A stretch of DNA of 64,000 nucleotides from Neobacillus piezotolerans (lineage in GTDB: Bacteria; Bacillota; Bacilli; Bacillales; Cytobacillaceae), in assembly GCF_003362805.1 (NCBI RefSeq), contig NZ_QNQT01000002.1, positions 124,001-188,000 on the forward strand, given 5' to 3'. Position numbers and translations under genes: made by a program. The first letter of the stretch is position 1; the number at the start of each line of letters is the position of its first letter. This document shows positions 33,595-42,406 of the stretch, piece by piece. The notes under the pieces were generated by a model that worked only from the letters and a program-made list of their open reading frames with translations, had not been told where the DNA came from and searched no databases.

Positions 33595-34449
33595 ATGCAA
33601 TGGAAGGGCAGACAGGGAAGTTCGAATGTTGAGGATAGAAGAGGAATGGGCGGCGGAGGATTGCTCATGGGCGGTGGAATCGGCGGGATTGTCCTTGTCC
33701 TGATTATGACGTTTCTTGGCGGCGGCAATATTGGGGATGTGCTGAATAACCTCGGCGGAGGCGGGACTGGGCTTGAATCCCCTCCGCCATACCAGGAAAC
33801 TGCTGAAGAGAGGGAATTGGCGCAATTTGTTTCGGTTGTCCTTGCTGATACAGAGCAGGTATGGACTGAAATATTTGAAGAAGAGGGAATGGTTTATAAA
33901 AAGCCGACGCTTGTTTTGTATTCTGGCAGTGTTCAATCAGCCTGCGGCACAGCTGGATCGGCGGTTGGCCCGTTTTATTGCCCGGGTGACCAAAAGCTGT
34001 ACATCGATTTGAGTTTTTATCAGGAGCTTCAAACCAAATTCCAGGCTCCGGGTGACTTTGCCATGGCCTATGTTATTGCCCACGAGGTTGGACACCATGT
34101 CCAGACTTTATTGGGGACATCGGAAAAAATGGCATCGCTCCGGCAGAGGCTTAGCGAAACGGAATACAATAAGTATCAAGTTCGGATGGAATTACAGGCG
34201 GATTATTTCGCGGGTGTCTGGGCAAACAGGGCTCAAAATATGAACCTTTTAGAAGAGGGTGACCTCGAGGAAGCGCTCAATGCCGCCACCGCTGTCGGTG
34301 ATGACACCATCCAGAAACGTTCACAGGGATACATCGTTCCGGAAAGCTTCACCCACGGGACTTCCGAACAGAGGAAACGCTGGTTTTACAAAGGTTTCAA
34401 AACGGGTACGATCAAAGGAGGAAACACCTTCAATGCCAAGAATCTCTAG
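33595..34449 (+). CDS. Neutral zinc metallopeptidase family protein (YpfJ type)
   Basis: 284 residues from ATG 33595 (GAGGAGG). A short charged start with RRGMGGGG, one membrane helix (about 22-45), a Gly-rich spacer, then the YpfJ/KPN_02809 domain (PF04228) with HEVGHHVQ (HExxH) and downstream ELQADYFAGVW, whose Glu is a likely third ligand. CGTAGSAVGPFYCPGDQKLYIDL is the family hallmark. It is probably anchored with its domain outside. No substrate is known. The cupin gene follows 41 bp later. Confidence 0.88.
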   Translation: MQWKGRQGSSNVEDRRGMGGGGLLMGGGIGGIVLVLIMTFLGGGNIGDVLNNLGGGGTGLESPPPYQETAEERELAQFVSVVLADTEQVWTEIFEEEGMVYKKPTLVLYSGSVQSACGTAGSAVGPFYCPGDQKLYIDLSFYQELQTKFQAPGDFAMAYVIAHEVGHHVQTLLGTSEKMASLRQRLSETEYNKYQVRMELQADYFAGVWANRAQNMNLLEEGDLEEALNAATAVGDDTIQKRSQGYIVPESFTHGTSEQRKRWFYKGFKTGTIKGGNTFNAKNL

Positions 34450-34490
34450 AGGTACTTGGCGATTCATTTAAGAGAAAGGGGAGCTTCATT

Positions 34491-34994
34491 ATGGCAACTG
34501 CTAATGAACGATCTTTTTTTCTGAAGGATGACGGACAGGTCCCAAATAACCCAGAGCTGCCAGTAATAGTTTATGAGGGTGTTTTTAACGAAAATCCCAA
34601 CGGAATAGAGGAGACCTTTAACCGGCATAATTGGACCGGCAGCTGGTCAGACGGTATCTTCGGCTACCACCATTACCATAGCAACGTGCATGAAGTGCTC
34701 GGAGTTAAATCCGGATATGCGACTGTCCTTCTTGGCGGTGATGCGGGTGAACGTGTCGATGTAAAGGCGGGCGATGTAATCCTCCTTCCAGCTGGAACCG
34801 GCCATAAGCTGGTTGAAGGAAGCGAGGACTTTGAGGTAGTCGGGGCCTATCCAGAAGGGACGAGCCCAAATATGAAGGAGAGGGACCCGGCGGGACGCGC
34901 GCAAGCGCTTCAGGAAATCCGGAATGTGCCGGTTCCTGAAACAGATCCGGTCTACGGGGATACGGGCCCGCTCCACCGTAAATGGGTAAAATAA
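34491..34994 (+). CDS. Cupin domain protein (YjlB-like)
   Basis: 167 residues; ATG 34491 with AAAGGGGAG. A single cupin fold (about 55-130) with HHYHSNVHEVL and AGDVILLPAGTGHK, giving His/Glu metal ligands. It resembles B. subtilis YjlB in length and pattern. The reaction is unknown; such proteins are often metal-dependent dioxygenases or isomerases. A strong bidirectional terminator follows. Confidence 0.8.
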   Translation: MATANERSFFLKDDGQVPNNPELPVIVYEGVFNENPNGIEETFNRHNWTGSWSDGIFGYHHYHSNVHEVLGVKSGYATVLLGGDAGERVDVKAGDVILLPAGTGHKLVEGSEDFEVVGAYPEGTSPNMKERDPAGRAQALQEIRNVPVPETDPVYGDTGPLHRKWVK

Positions 34995-35005
34995 AGTATC
35001 AGACA

Positions 35006-35038
35006 AAAAACACGATGGGAGTTCCCATCGTGTTTTTT
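35006..35038. terminator. Bidirectional terminator between cupin and membrane-protein genes
   Basis: AAACACGATGGGA pairs with TCCCATCGTGTTT around a 2-3 nt centre, A-run before and T-run after. Confidence 0.9.
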
Positions 35039-35042
35039 CACA

Positions 35043-36719
35043 TTATAACCCTTCTATTTTAACCTGCATGGCCGGGAGGAAGTCTTCCCCTGTATCCTGG
35101 TAGGTTACCTGTACTTTGTCGCCTTCCTTCAGGTAAATCGCAAGCGGCTCGCGTTCAGAAGAAATAATGTAGCTCAGCTTATTGTCGAGCAAGAAGGATA
35201 TGGCCGTAAAATCGCCGGACTTTTCCTTGTATACGCGAAGAACCGTTCCGCTTACTTGTTTCTCCTCAGCTTCAGACCTGCCATCAAGCCCTCCCCCTCC
35301 GCGCTGAAGGGCCAGCTTATATTGCCGGAGGGCATCATTCGGAGTCGTGCCATATACCGATGTTTCAGGGTTGGCCGCGGATACGATAAAGTAGTTTTGC
35401 AAAAAGCCGTTTGAATCAAGGACTGGCGTCAGCCAGCTTGCTTCGCCATAAAAATTGTAAAGGACTGGCATTTTGCCTTTCCACTTCTTTTCAATGAATT
35501 TCTTCTCGATGATTTGTAGGGCGCCTTCGGAATCCATATACGATTCTTCAAGGTTGCCGGTGTAATAGGTTGCTTTACCGGTCCTTGAGTCCGTCAGTGA
35601 GTATCCTAGCATCGAATCGACGCCTTCCTTCGGGCTGGTGAAATCGGTAAAATAATGCATCGAGCCATTTTCATCGAATATTGGCGTTACATTCGCCTCG
35701 GTTCCTTCATCCGACGGGAGCTTTACGTCCTTTTTCCCAAACACGCTGTTCCAAAAGCCATGGACATAGTTGCCGAAATAGCTGTTCTGCACGCTTACGA
35801 CCTCTGGAGAAACCGCTCCGTCTATGAAATCGGGAATGTCATCCAGTGTGTAATCCTCCGTTTTCCCGCTCCGGGGGTCGACCAGTACAATCCCTTTCAC
35901 ATCAAAGCCATTCCTGGCCGAGATGAAGTTGCCGTACGAACGGATATAGAATGGCTTTCCGTTTTCATCTACTTCGAGCTGGACATCGCCATAAAAAATC
36001 GATTTCGGGTACATCATCCGGAGATGGCGCTCAATGTTTTTTCCAAAATAAGAGGACGGTGTATAGACCATCTCCGATTTAATGAACTTTGGGTTTGCGG
36101 ATGAATCGGTTGCACTAAGCGTAAAGTAGCCAGGGGTCGTTTTCCCGTTCCACCATTTGAAGATTCCGGAAAATTCTACTGGCGCGATATACACATATTC
36201 CCCGTTCACCTTTTGAATCTGCAGGCTGCCAAGCTCGTAATAACTAGTGTTCGGAACCTGGCCGAATGCCTTTCTCATTTTATTCCGCGCGAATTGGGGC
36301 GGAACGCTTGCAGGCGTTTTCGTTTCATCAAATGTTTTGATTTCCGTTTGCTGATCCATTTTTGCTGTATCATACTTTTCGTTGGCGTTAAAGAGGAACG
36401 CCGTCAACAAATAGAGGCAAAAGACAAGGCTCCCTAAAAACAGCAATGCCTTTACGAACTGTTCCTTTCCAGTGGAAAAAAGGGCTCCGACAGCGGAAGA
36501 AACAAGAATGAAGAACCATAGCGATGAGAGGTTCCTGTCGATGTTAAATAAATAATAGAAAGTAAAAACAAGCAAAGTGAGGAAAACAGCAAGTCCAATA
36601 TGCGTGGACAGCCCTACTTTCTTTCTTCCCTTTTTCCCGGCAGGGAGCCCATAAAATGGCGCGATAAGGACCGCCATAAGCAACCCGGCAATCAATGAAA
36701 ACAAATAGATGTTTCCCAT
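35043..36719 (-). CDS. Large membrane protein of unknown function
   Basis: 558 residues. Four hydrophobic helices (about 5-22, 42-62, 67-85 and 90-112) are followed by a large domain of some 440 residues with beta-rich repeats (two similar blocks around GYFTLSATDSS and LGYSLTDSRTGKATYY, each followed by an interaction of acidic loops), then an OB-like C-terminal segment (VSGTVLRVYKE..ISFLLDNKLSYII..EGDKVQVTY, about 488-555). No catalytic motif was recognised. The layout suggests a sensor or envelope protein with an extracytoplasmic domain. Monocistronic. Confidence 0.7.
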   Translation of the reverse strand: MGNIYLFSLIAGLLMAVLIAPFYGLPAGKKGRKKVGLSTHIGLAVFLTLLVFTFYYLFNIDRNLSSLWFFILVSSAVGALFSTGKEQFVKALLFLGSLVFCLYLLTAFLFNANEKYDTAKMDQQTEIKTFDETKTPASVPPQFARNKMRKAFGQVPNTSYYELGSLQIQKVNGEYVYIAPVEFSGIFKWWNGKTTPGYFTLSATDSSANPKFIKSEMVYTPSSYFGKNIERHLRMMYPKSIFYGDVQLEVDENGKPFYIRSYGNFISARNGFDVKGIVLVDPRSGKTEDYTLDDIPDFIDGAVSPEVVSVQNSYFGNYVHGFWNSVFGKKDVKLPSDEGTEANVTPIFDENGSMHYFTDFTSPKEGVDSMLGYSLTDSRTGKATYYTGNLEESYMDSEGALQIIEKKFIEKKWKGKMPVLYNFYGEASWLTPVLDSNGFLQNYFIVSAANPETSVYGTTPNDALRQYKLALQRGGGGLDGRSEAEEKQVSGTVLRVYKEKSGDFTAISFLLDNKLSYIISSEREPLAIYLKEGDKVQVTYQDTGEDFLPAMQVKIEGL

Positions 36720-36800
36720 AAACGATCTCCTTCCCGGCCGCTAAAAAAGCGGCTGCTATTAAGAAATACGGCGACCAGGGCGAAAAGATTCACCGTTCCA

Positions 36801-36834
36801 ACAAAAAACAGGCCTTCCTGACTGGAAAGCCTGT
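36801..36834 (-). terminator. Terminator of yeeI
   Basis: ACAGGCCTTCC (36808-36818) pairs with GGAAAGCCTGT (36824-36834), one mismatch, followed on the minus strand by six T. Confidence 0.85.
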
Positions 36835-36850
36835 ATAAAAAATGGATTGC

Positions 36851-37570
36851 CTATTCTCCCAAATCGACATTATGATACACTTGGCGGACATCTTCGAGAT
36901 CTTCAAGCGCATCAATCATTTTTTCGAATTTGGCCAGCGCATCGGCAGGAAGGGTTATATCATTTTGTGCGAGCATTGTCAGCTCGGCAACGGTAAACTC
37001 CGTAATGCCGGCAGTTTTAAACGCTTCCTGAACTGCATGGAATTGATCCGGCTCCGCATAAACGATTACCGAATCATCTTCTTCAATAATGTCCCGCACA
37101 TCTAGATCGGCTTCCATCAACAGTTCGAGAACATCGTCCGCTGTTTTTCCTTCGACTCCGAAAACCGCTGTCGCATCGAACATATAGGCAACAGATCCGC
37201 TGACTCCCATATTCCCGCCATTCTTCCCAAAAGCCGCGCGGACTTCCGAAGCGGTCCGGTTTACATTGTTTGTCAGGGCATCGACAATAACCATTGACCC
37301 ATTTGGCCCAAAACCTTCATAGCGCAGTTCGCTGTAGTTTTCTTCAGAACCGCCCTTTGCCTTCTCGATCGCCCGGTCAACGATGGCCCTCGGTACATTG
37401 TATGTTTTTGCGCGCTCAAGGACGACCTTGAGTGCCTGGTTCGATTCAGGATCCGGCTCGCCCTGTCTGGCGGCGACATAAATCTCGCGGCCAAACTTTG
37501 CGTAAATACGGCTTGTATTTGCATCCTTGGATGCTTTTTTCTCCTTGATGTTATTCCATTTGCGGCCCAT
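36851..37570 (-). CDS. yeeI: YebC/PmpR family protein YeeI
   Basis: 239 residues from ATG 37570 (GGAAAGAGAG). The N-terminal [30 protein letters not shown] is the hallmark of the YeeI branch, followed by the three-domain YebC fold with [17 protein letters not shown] and [15 protein letters not shown]. YebC proteins were named as transcription regulators. More recent work ties the second YebC type to relief of ribosome stalling on proline-rich stretches. Monocistronic with its own terminator. Confidence 0.93.
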   Translation of the reverse strand: MGRKWNNIKEKKASKDANTSRIYAKFGREIYVAARQGEPDPESNQALKVVLERAKTYNVPRAIVDRAIEKAKGGSEENYSELRYEGFGPNGSMVIVDALTNNVNRTASEVRAAFGKNGGNMGVSGSVAYMFDATAVFGVEGKTADDVLELLMEADLDVRDIIEEDDSVIVYAEPDQFHAVQEAFKTAGITEFTVAELTMLAQNDITLPADALAKFEKMIDALEDLEDVRQVYHNVDLGE

Positions 37571-37873
37571 TCTGAACACACTCTCTTTCCTATAAATCTC
37601 CATGGGATAATTAATGCAATTACCAAAATAAATACCCTTTATCCTGTATCTTCAATCGGAGTTTAGAAGCCGAAAAAAATCACCACGAATTATTATACAA
37701 CAATTTCAGGAAGAAATTAAATTGCAAAATTATTGAACATATGCCAATAGGACGGGACGGCTGTGCGGCACGAACCCGAAGCACCCCAATACGATGGAGA
37801 TGGACTGAATTTTACAGTTTCTATATTGAACAGAAAAAGCCGCGTTGGTGTGCCGGCTTTTCATACGTTCTAT
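37571..37873. terminator. Intergenic region with the terminator of the GGDEF gene
   Basis: A stem at 37835-37842 with 37854-37861 followed on the minus strand by T-run forms the terminator of the GGDEF gene. The rest (about 260 bp) holds the yeeI promoter region and no recognised gene. Confidence 0.75.
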
Positions 37874-39133
37874 TTAGTTGTTTACGAGAACAGTTTTGCC
37901 TGCATCGACACAGCCGTTAACCGCAGTTATCCTGTTTCGGCCGTCCTGCTTCGATTCCAGCAGCAGGTGATCGGCATAAATATATCCTTTTTCAAGGGGG
38001 ACCTGGTCTGAAATTTTGTAGAAATATAGGCCGAAAGAAGATGTATAGGAGATGGAAACGATTTCAGAAGCGAACTCGACTTCAACGGTGCTGTTTTCCA
38101 CTCCTCGTAAAATCCTTTCGACTAAATCGACACATTGGGAGTAACTCCTGTTCCTAAGAAACAGTGTAAATTCTTCGCCGCCACTCCGGAAAAGACTGTC
38201 ATTGGCGTTTAGGTAGTTTTTCAGAGTCTTGGTGAAATGCCGGATGACCTGGTCGCCGATGGAATGGTTGTAGTTGTCGTTGATGCTTTTGAATTTGTCG
38301 ATATCCGCAACAACGACTCCGATATATTCCTCGGTCTGGCTAAGTTCCGCAATTTTTAGGTCCATATAGGCCCTATTGTTGATGCCTGTGAGAAAATCCG
38401 TATAGGCCATCTGTTCAAACTTATCCCTCTCGTATTTATCTTGTATACTCTGGGATTTTGAATAAAATGATAAGCTGACAAGGTAATTCAATAAGAAAAG
38501 GGCAACGAGCGTCCCCCATTCAGCGTCATGGATAAAAAGCAGCAGCAGTCCATTCGTCAACGCCGTTTTACCCATATCAGTAAGGCTCCTGCTTTTATAA
38601 AAGTCGAGAGCATCCCTAACCGAGTTCACATCACCGAGAATTCGGAAAATGCATATCAAAAAGGTATCTATCAGGAATGATGAAACAACTACGAGCAAAA
38701 ATAACAAAATCCAGAACCCTAATGGCAGAGGTTCAAAAAACGGCAGGAGCAGATTGTATAAATAGTAGGCTGCTGAATAAGCCAGCGAAAACGATCCAAT
38801 ATTATAAAATGTATCCCAAAATTCTTCGGGGTCTGCTGTTTTGGTCCTTTTCCTATTAAAGAAAATCGTAAACCGGTAAATCGTTTCAAAGATGAACAGC
38901 CCAAGCGGCCCGGCAAAAATACCGAATGACAGGCTGTAGCTAATCCCATAGTCTACATTCGTGCTTCCGGTTTTTTTTACGACCCGCAAGTGATGGTAAA
39001 GGGTCGAAAAAACCCAAAACAAAAAAAGTGCTTTTAAAAATAGGTTTGTATGTACTTCCAGGCTCCGCGAATGCACGGCAATAGCCAGTGCGGAAAAAAA
39101 CAAAATGAAATCGAATATCCTTGCTCTCCACAT
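37874..39133 (-). CDS. Membrane diguanylate cyclase (GGDEF domain)
   Basis: 419 residues. Six to seven membrane helices (about 5-225) form the sensor part. The GGDEF domain (about 240-400) has TDFLTGINNR, ADIDKFKSINDNYNHSIGD and an active-type GGEEF at 318-322. The RxxD inhibitory site five residues before GGEEF is absent (NDSLF instead). It should make c-di-GMP at the membrane. Together with the c-di-GMP riboswitch and HD-GYP protein 22 kb upstream it forms part of one second-messenger network. The signal is unknown. Confidence 0.9.
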   Translation of the reverse strand: MWRARIFDFILFFSALAIAVHSRSLEVHTNLFLKALFLFWVFSTLYHHLRVVKKTGSTNVDYGISYSLSFGIFAGPLGLFIFETIYRFTIFFNRKRTKTADPEEFWDTFYNIGSFSLAYSAAYYLYNLLLPFFEPLPLGFWILLFLLVVVSSFLIDTFLICIFRILGDVNSVRDALDFYKSRSLTDMGKTALTNGLLLLFIHDAEWGTLVALFLLNYLVSLSFYSKSQSIQDKYERDKFEQMAYTDFLTGINNRAYMDLKIAELSQTEEYIGVVVADIDKFKSINDNYNHSIGDQVIRHFTKTLKNYLNANDSLFRSGGEEFTLFLRNRSYSQCVDLVERILRGVENSTVEVEFASEIVSISYTSSFGLYFYKISDQVPLEKGYIYADHLLLESKQDGRNRITAVNGCVDAGKTVLVNN

Positions 39134-39359
39134 TGCAGTTGCTGCCCCTTCCCAATCCTATAACTTTAATAATACTTGAATTTTGACATAATTTGCATAC
39201 TATTTTTAGAGAAATCAGAAATAATTTCATGATATGTAAATAACTGCAACGCTGCCGCGGGGCATTTTAATGAATGGGACAATATCTATGGTAAACTATC
39301 TATTACATTAGGTGATTTTTACAAAAACGATTAAGGTTCTACAGAGAGCGGGATATAGA

Positions 39360-39689
39360 ATGACTCCATTTACAGAAAGAACAATCGGGATTATCCGTGA
39401 TATCCCAAAAGGAAAAGTGATGACCTATGGACAGATTGCTAGGCTTGCCGGTAGCCCCAGAGCCGCTCGCCAGGTGGTCCGGGTTCTTCATTCAATGAGT
39501 GAAAAGTACAGCCTTCCATGGCATCGTGTGGTAAATAGCCGCGGCGAAATTTCCATACAGGATGAAGAGACGCGTTGTCAGCAGATTCTGCTGCTTAAGC
39601 TTGAAGGGATTACGTTTGAGGGTAACAAAATCAATCTCAAATCTTTCGGCTATCAGCCCGAATGGTGGGGGGCATTTGGGGAGTATTGA
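39360..39689 (+). CDS. Alkyltransferase-like DNA-binding protein (ATL)
   Basis: 109 residues from ATG 39360. The GTG at 39312 is less likely because ATL proteins are about 100-110 residues. It is homologous to the C-terminal domain of O6-methylguanine methyltransferase: IPKGKVMTYGQIARLAGSPRAARQVVR contains the DNA-binding helix and Arg finger, but the active-site PCHRV is replaced by PWHRVV, with Trp for Cys. ATL proteins flip and flag O6-alkylguanine for nucleotide excision repair without removing the lesion. Confidence 0.92.
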   Translation: MTPFTERTIGIIRDIPKGKVMTYGQIARLAGSPRAARQVVRVLHSMSEKYSLPWHRVVNSRGEISIQDEETRCQQILLLKLEGITFEGNKINLKSFGYQPEWWGAFGEY

Positions 39690-39767
39690 TTGTTCGATTT
39701 GTTAATTTTTTCATACAAAAAGATTGCGGGTGGGATCTCAGACGTGATACGATAAGTGAGCAAGGTG

Positions 39768-39781
39768 TGCAAACGCTTTCT
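39768..39781 (+). promoter_or_regulatory. cre/MalR-like operator 1
   Basis: TGCAAACGCTTTCT matches the cre consensus TGNAANCGNTNNCA at 13 of 14 positions. It lies in the leader of the maltose-type operon and may bind CcpA or the operon's LacI-type repressor. Confidence 0.65.
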
Positions 39782-39856
39782 CAAAATCGAAAAGGGAGGG
39801 TCGTACGGCTAAATCATCTGTATTTCGCATGACAGTGCTTTTTTTTAATGTTTTAG

Positions 39857-39870
39857 TGCAAACGATTTCA
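39857..39870 (+). promoter_or_regulatory. cre/MalR-like operator 2
   Basis: TGCAAACGATTTCA is an exact match to the cre consensus. It is 89 bp downstream of site 1. Between it and site 3 is a CCGCC/GGCGG hairpin followed by seven T (39890-39920), a possible weak attenuator. Confidence 0.75.
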
Positions 39871-39929
39871 CATAAGGGTGCACAGTCACCCACCGCCGGA
39901 TTGCGTGGCGGAGATTTTTTTATAGCAGG

Positions 39930-39943
39930 CGCAAACGCTTACA
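39930..39943 (+). promoter_or_regulatory. cre/MalR-like operator 3
   Basis: CGCAAACGCTTACA matches the cre consensus at 13 of 14 positions. It is 73 bp after site 2 and 37 bp before the binding-protein start, well placed for repression. Confidence 0.65.
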
Positions 39944-39979
39944 TTTGCCTGTCTAACACTTACTTAACGGGGGTTCGTC

Positions 39980-41287
39980 ATGAAACAGAAAAAGATTTTT
40001 TCAAGCCTGTTCGCAGTTATCCTGTTGTTTAGCCTTGTATTGGCCGGCTGTTCATCTTCATCGGGCGGTTCCAAGGATACAACATCGAAAAACAAAGATG
40101 TCACACTTGATATTTTCCAATTTAAAGTAGAGTTTAAGGATCAGTTTGAAGCGGTTGCAAAACAATATGAACAAGAAAACAAAGGAATTAAAATCAACAT
40201 TACGACAGTTGGCGGCGGTGAAGATTACGGTGCCGCTCTAAGGTCCAAGATTGCATCCGGGAAGGAGCCTGCCATTTACAATGTGGGCGGCCCTCAGGAC
40301 GTTGAAGACTGGAAATCCAAACTTGCTGATTTGTCAGATACAAAAGCTGCAGAAGCGGCACTTGAAGGAACACTTGATGGCGTGACAGTCGATGGTAAAG
40401 TAATGGGTCTCCCATTCAACCAGGAAGGCTATGGCCTCATCTACAATAAAGCCGTTTTCGAAAAGGCCGGCATCAATCCTGAAGATATCAAGAGCTTTGC
40501 CGCCCTTGAAGAAGCTGTAAAAACACTCGACAGCAAGAAGAAAGAACTTGGACTTCAGGCAGTATTCGCTCTTCCTGCAAAGGAAACTTGGGTTACAGGC
40601 CTTCATTTATCCAACGCCTTCCTGGCGGGCGAGTTTGACGGCAACGTATTAAAAGCTTTTGCAGCAAAGAACGTTGATTTCACATATGGCGACAGCTTTA
40701 AAAAGGTTCTTGACCTTCAAAATGAGTATTCAGTCCAGCCGGTTGTCAGCCTCGACTATTCCAAGCAGGTTGAAGAATTGTTCTCGCTGCAAAAGGTTGC
40801 GATGATCCAGCAAGGTAACTGGGTATACGGTTCAATCGCCGGTATCGACCAGGAATTCGCCGATAACGGCATCGGCCTCCTGCCAATTCCGGTTGAAGGC
40901 TACAAGGAAGACTCCATTCCTGTCGGCATCCCAATGTACTGGGGCGTAAACAGCAACAAAGATGAAGCAACGATTAAAGAAGCGAAAAAGTTCCTTGATT
41001 GGCTTTACACGTCCGACGCAGGAAAAGAAGTAGTATTGAACGACTTTAAATTCATTCCGGCTTATGGCGGCTATGATTCTTCAAAAATATCAGATCCACT
41101 TGCCAAGGATATCTACAAGTATGCCGAGGAAGGCAAGACGATCGGCTGGACCTTCATGGGCTACCCAACAGGATGGGGACAGGATACTCTGGGTATTGAA
41201 ATTCAGAAATATGTAACCGGCAAGGCTAAGTGGGATGATGTTGTGAATGTTTCAAAAGAAGCATGGGAAAAAGCAAGGAACAAGTAA
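39980..41287 (+). CDS. Sugar ABC transporter substrate-binding lipoprotein (maltose type)
   Basis: 435 residues; ATG 39980. Lipoprotein signal with LAGC lipobox at about residue 24, then a family 1 solute-binding protein (SBP_bac_1) with the VTLDIFQFKVEFKDQFE start and GQDTLGIEIQKY tail. It binds a sugar outside the membrane. The partner repressor resembles MalR, which suggests maltose or maltodextrin. No glycosidase or ATPase gene is in the cluster, so a shared MsmX-type ATPase must be supplied elsewhere. Confidence 0.9.
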   Translation: MKQKKIFSSLFAVILLFSLVLAGCSSSSGGSKDTTSKNKDVTLDIFQFKVEFKDQFEAVAKQYEQENKGIKINITTVGGGEDYGAALRSKIASGKEPAIYNVGGPQDVEDWKSKLADLSDTKAAEAALEGTLDGVTVDGKVMGLPFNQEGYGLIYNKAVFEKAGINPEDIKSFAALEEAVKTLDSKKKELGLQAVFALPAKETWVTGLHLSNAFLAGEFDGNVLKAFAAKNVDFTYGDSFKKVLDLQNEYSVQPVVSLDYSKQVEELFSLQKVAMIQQGNWVYGSIAGIDQEFADNGIGLLPIPVEGYKEDSIPVGIPMYWGVNSNKDEATIKEAKKFLDWLYTSDAGKEVVLNDFKFIPAYGGYDSSKISDPLAKDIYKYAEEGKTIGWTFMGYPTGWGQDTLGIEIQKYVTGKAKWDDVVNVSKEAWEKARNK

Positions 41288-41342
41288 AGAATAAGTAAGT
41301 TCGGCTATCGGGCAAATTAATATTTCCCGCACATGGCCAGGA

Positions 41343-41395
41343 GACAAAGGGTCTGATTCAATAAGGCGAACACCTTATGGGTCAGTCCCTTTGTT
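41343..41395 (+). other. Large intercistronic hairpin
   Basis: GACAAAGGG (41343-41351) pairs with CCCTTTGTT (41387-41395). An inner ATAAGG/CCTTAT stem (41361-41366, 41373-41378) closes a CGAACA loop. No T-run follows. It separates the abundant binding-protein mRNA from the permease genes and probably sets their ratio. Confidence 0.7.
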
Positions 41396-41542
41396 GCTAG
41401 TTGCCGCTATTTTCCAAAATTTATGAACTTGAAAACTAAGCGGCATGCCTATTGGGCACCGTTTTTAGATAAAGCGAGGCTTCCATTGCGGTTTCTGGCA
41501 AGATTGTACCGTGAACGAAGCGAATGATGTGGAGGGTTATAC

Positions 41543-42406
41543 ATGCTGCGAACGAAGGATTTATCATACTGGCTTTTTCTTGCTCCGGTCCTATTGGCGT
41601 TGTCGATGGTCGTTATTTTGCCGCTCTGCCTTGGTATCTATTATTCTTTTACAAATTGGAACGGCATCGAAACAGGCGGTTTCATCGGATTTGAAAACTA
41701 TATCAATGTATTCAGCGATAAAAAGTTCATGGACGCCATGTGGTTTACAGTCAAATTTTCGGTCGTTTCGATTATTTTGATCAACCTGATTGGCCTATCG
41801 CTGGCCCTTATTGTTACATCAAGGATTAAGTCCAGCAATTTTCTCAGGACGATCTTTTTTATGCCGAATTTAATTGGCGGGCTAATTCTTGGGTTCATTT
41901 GGCAGTTTATTTTCATGAAGGTGTTTGACGGGATTGGCAGCCTGATGGGAGTGGAAAGCCTGCAGGGCTGGCTCTCAACCACAGAAACTGGTTTTTGGGG
42001 GCTTGTCATTCTAATGAGCTGGCAGATGTCCGGCTATATCATGGTCATTTACATCGCCTATTTGGAAGGCGTTCCGCACGAACTGCTTGAAGCAGCCGAG
42101 ATTGATGGCGCGAGCCCCTTCCAGCGCCTCCGCTATATCGTTCTCCCGCTTGTCGCGCCAGCCTTTACGGTAAGCATGTTCCTTACTTTGTCCAACACGT
42201 TTAAGCTGTATGACCAAAACCTTTCCCTCACGGCGGGGGGACCGTACAATTCGACCCAGATGGTCGCAATGGAAATTTTTAAAACGGCATTTGTTGAATT
42301 GAATATGTCTTATGCGCAAGCCAAGGCGGTTATCTTTTTCATCATCGTGGCGGCTATCTCGCTGACACAAGTTTACATTAACAAGAAAAGGGAGGTTGAG
42401 CTCTAG
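41543..42406 (+). CDS. Sugar ABC transporter permease (MalF/MsmF type)
   Basis: 287 residues; ATG 41543 with GGAGGG. Six membrane helices and the EAA loop LLEAAEIDGASPFQRLRYIVLPLVAP (about 189-214), which contacts the ATPase. It lacks the long periplasmic insert of enteric MalF, as usual in Gram-positives. It pairs with the next permease. Its TAG shares a base with the next GTG start, so the two are translationally coupled. Confidence 0.92.
   Translation: MLRTKDLSYWLFLAPVLLALSMVVILPLCLGIYYSFTNWNGIETGGFIGFENYINVFSDKKFMDAMWFTVKFSVVSIILINLIGLSLALIVTSRIKSSNFLRTIFFMPNLIGGLILGFIWQFIFMKVFDGIGSLMGVESLQGWLSTTETGFWGLVILMSWQMSGYIMVIYIAYLEGVPHELLEAAEIDGASPFQRLRYIVLPLVAPAFTVSMFLTLSNTFKLYDQNLSLTAGGPYNSTQMVAMEIFKTAFVELNMSYAQAKAVIFFIIVAAISLTQVYINKKREVEL

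Noticed and set aside
39890-39920. Strong attenuator in the maltose-type leader
   Set aside because: Only a 5-bp CCGCC/GGCGG stem before the T-run. Noted in the operator entry but too weak to call as a terminator.
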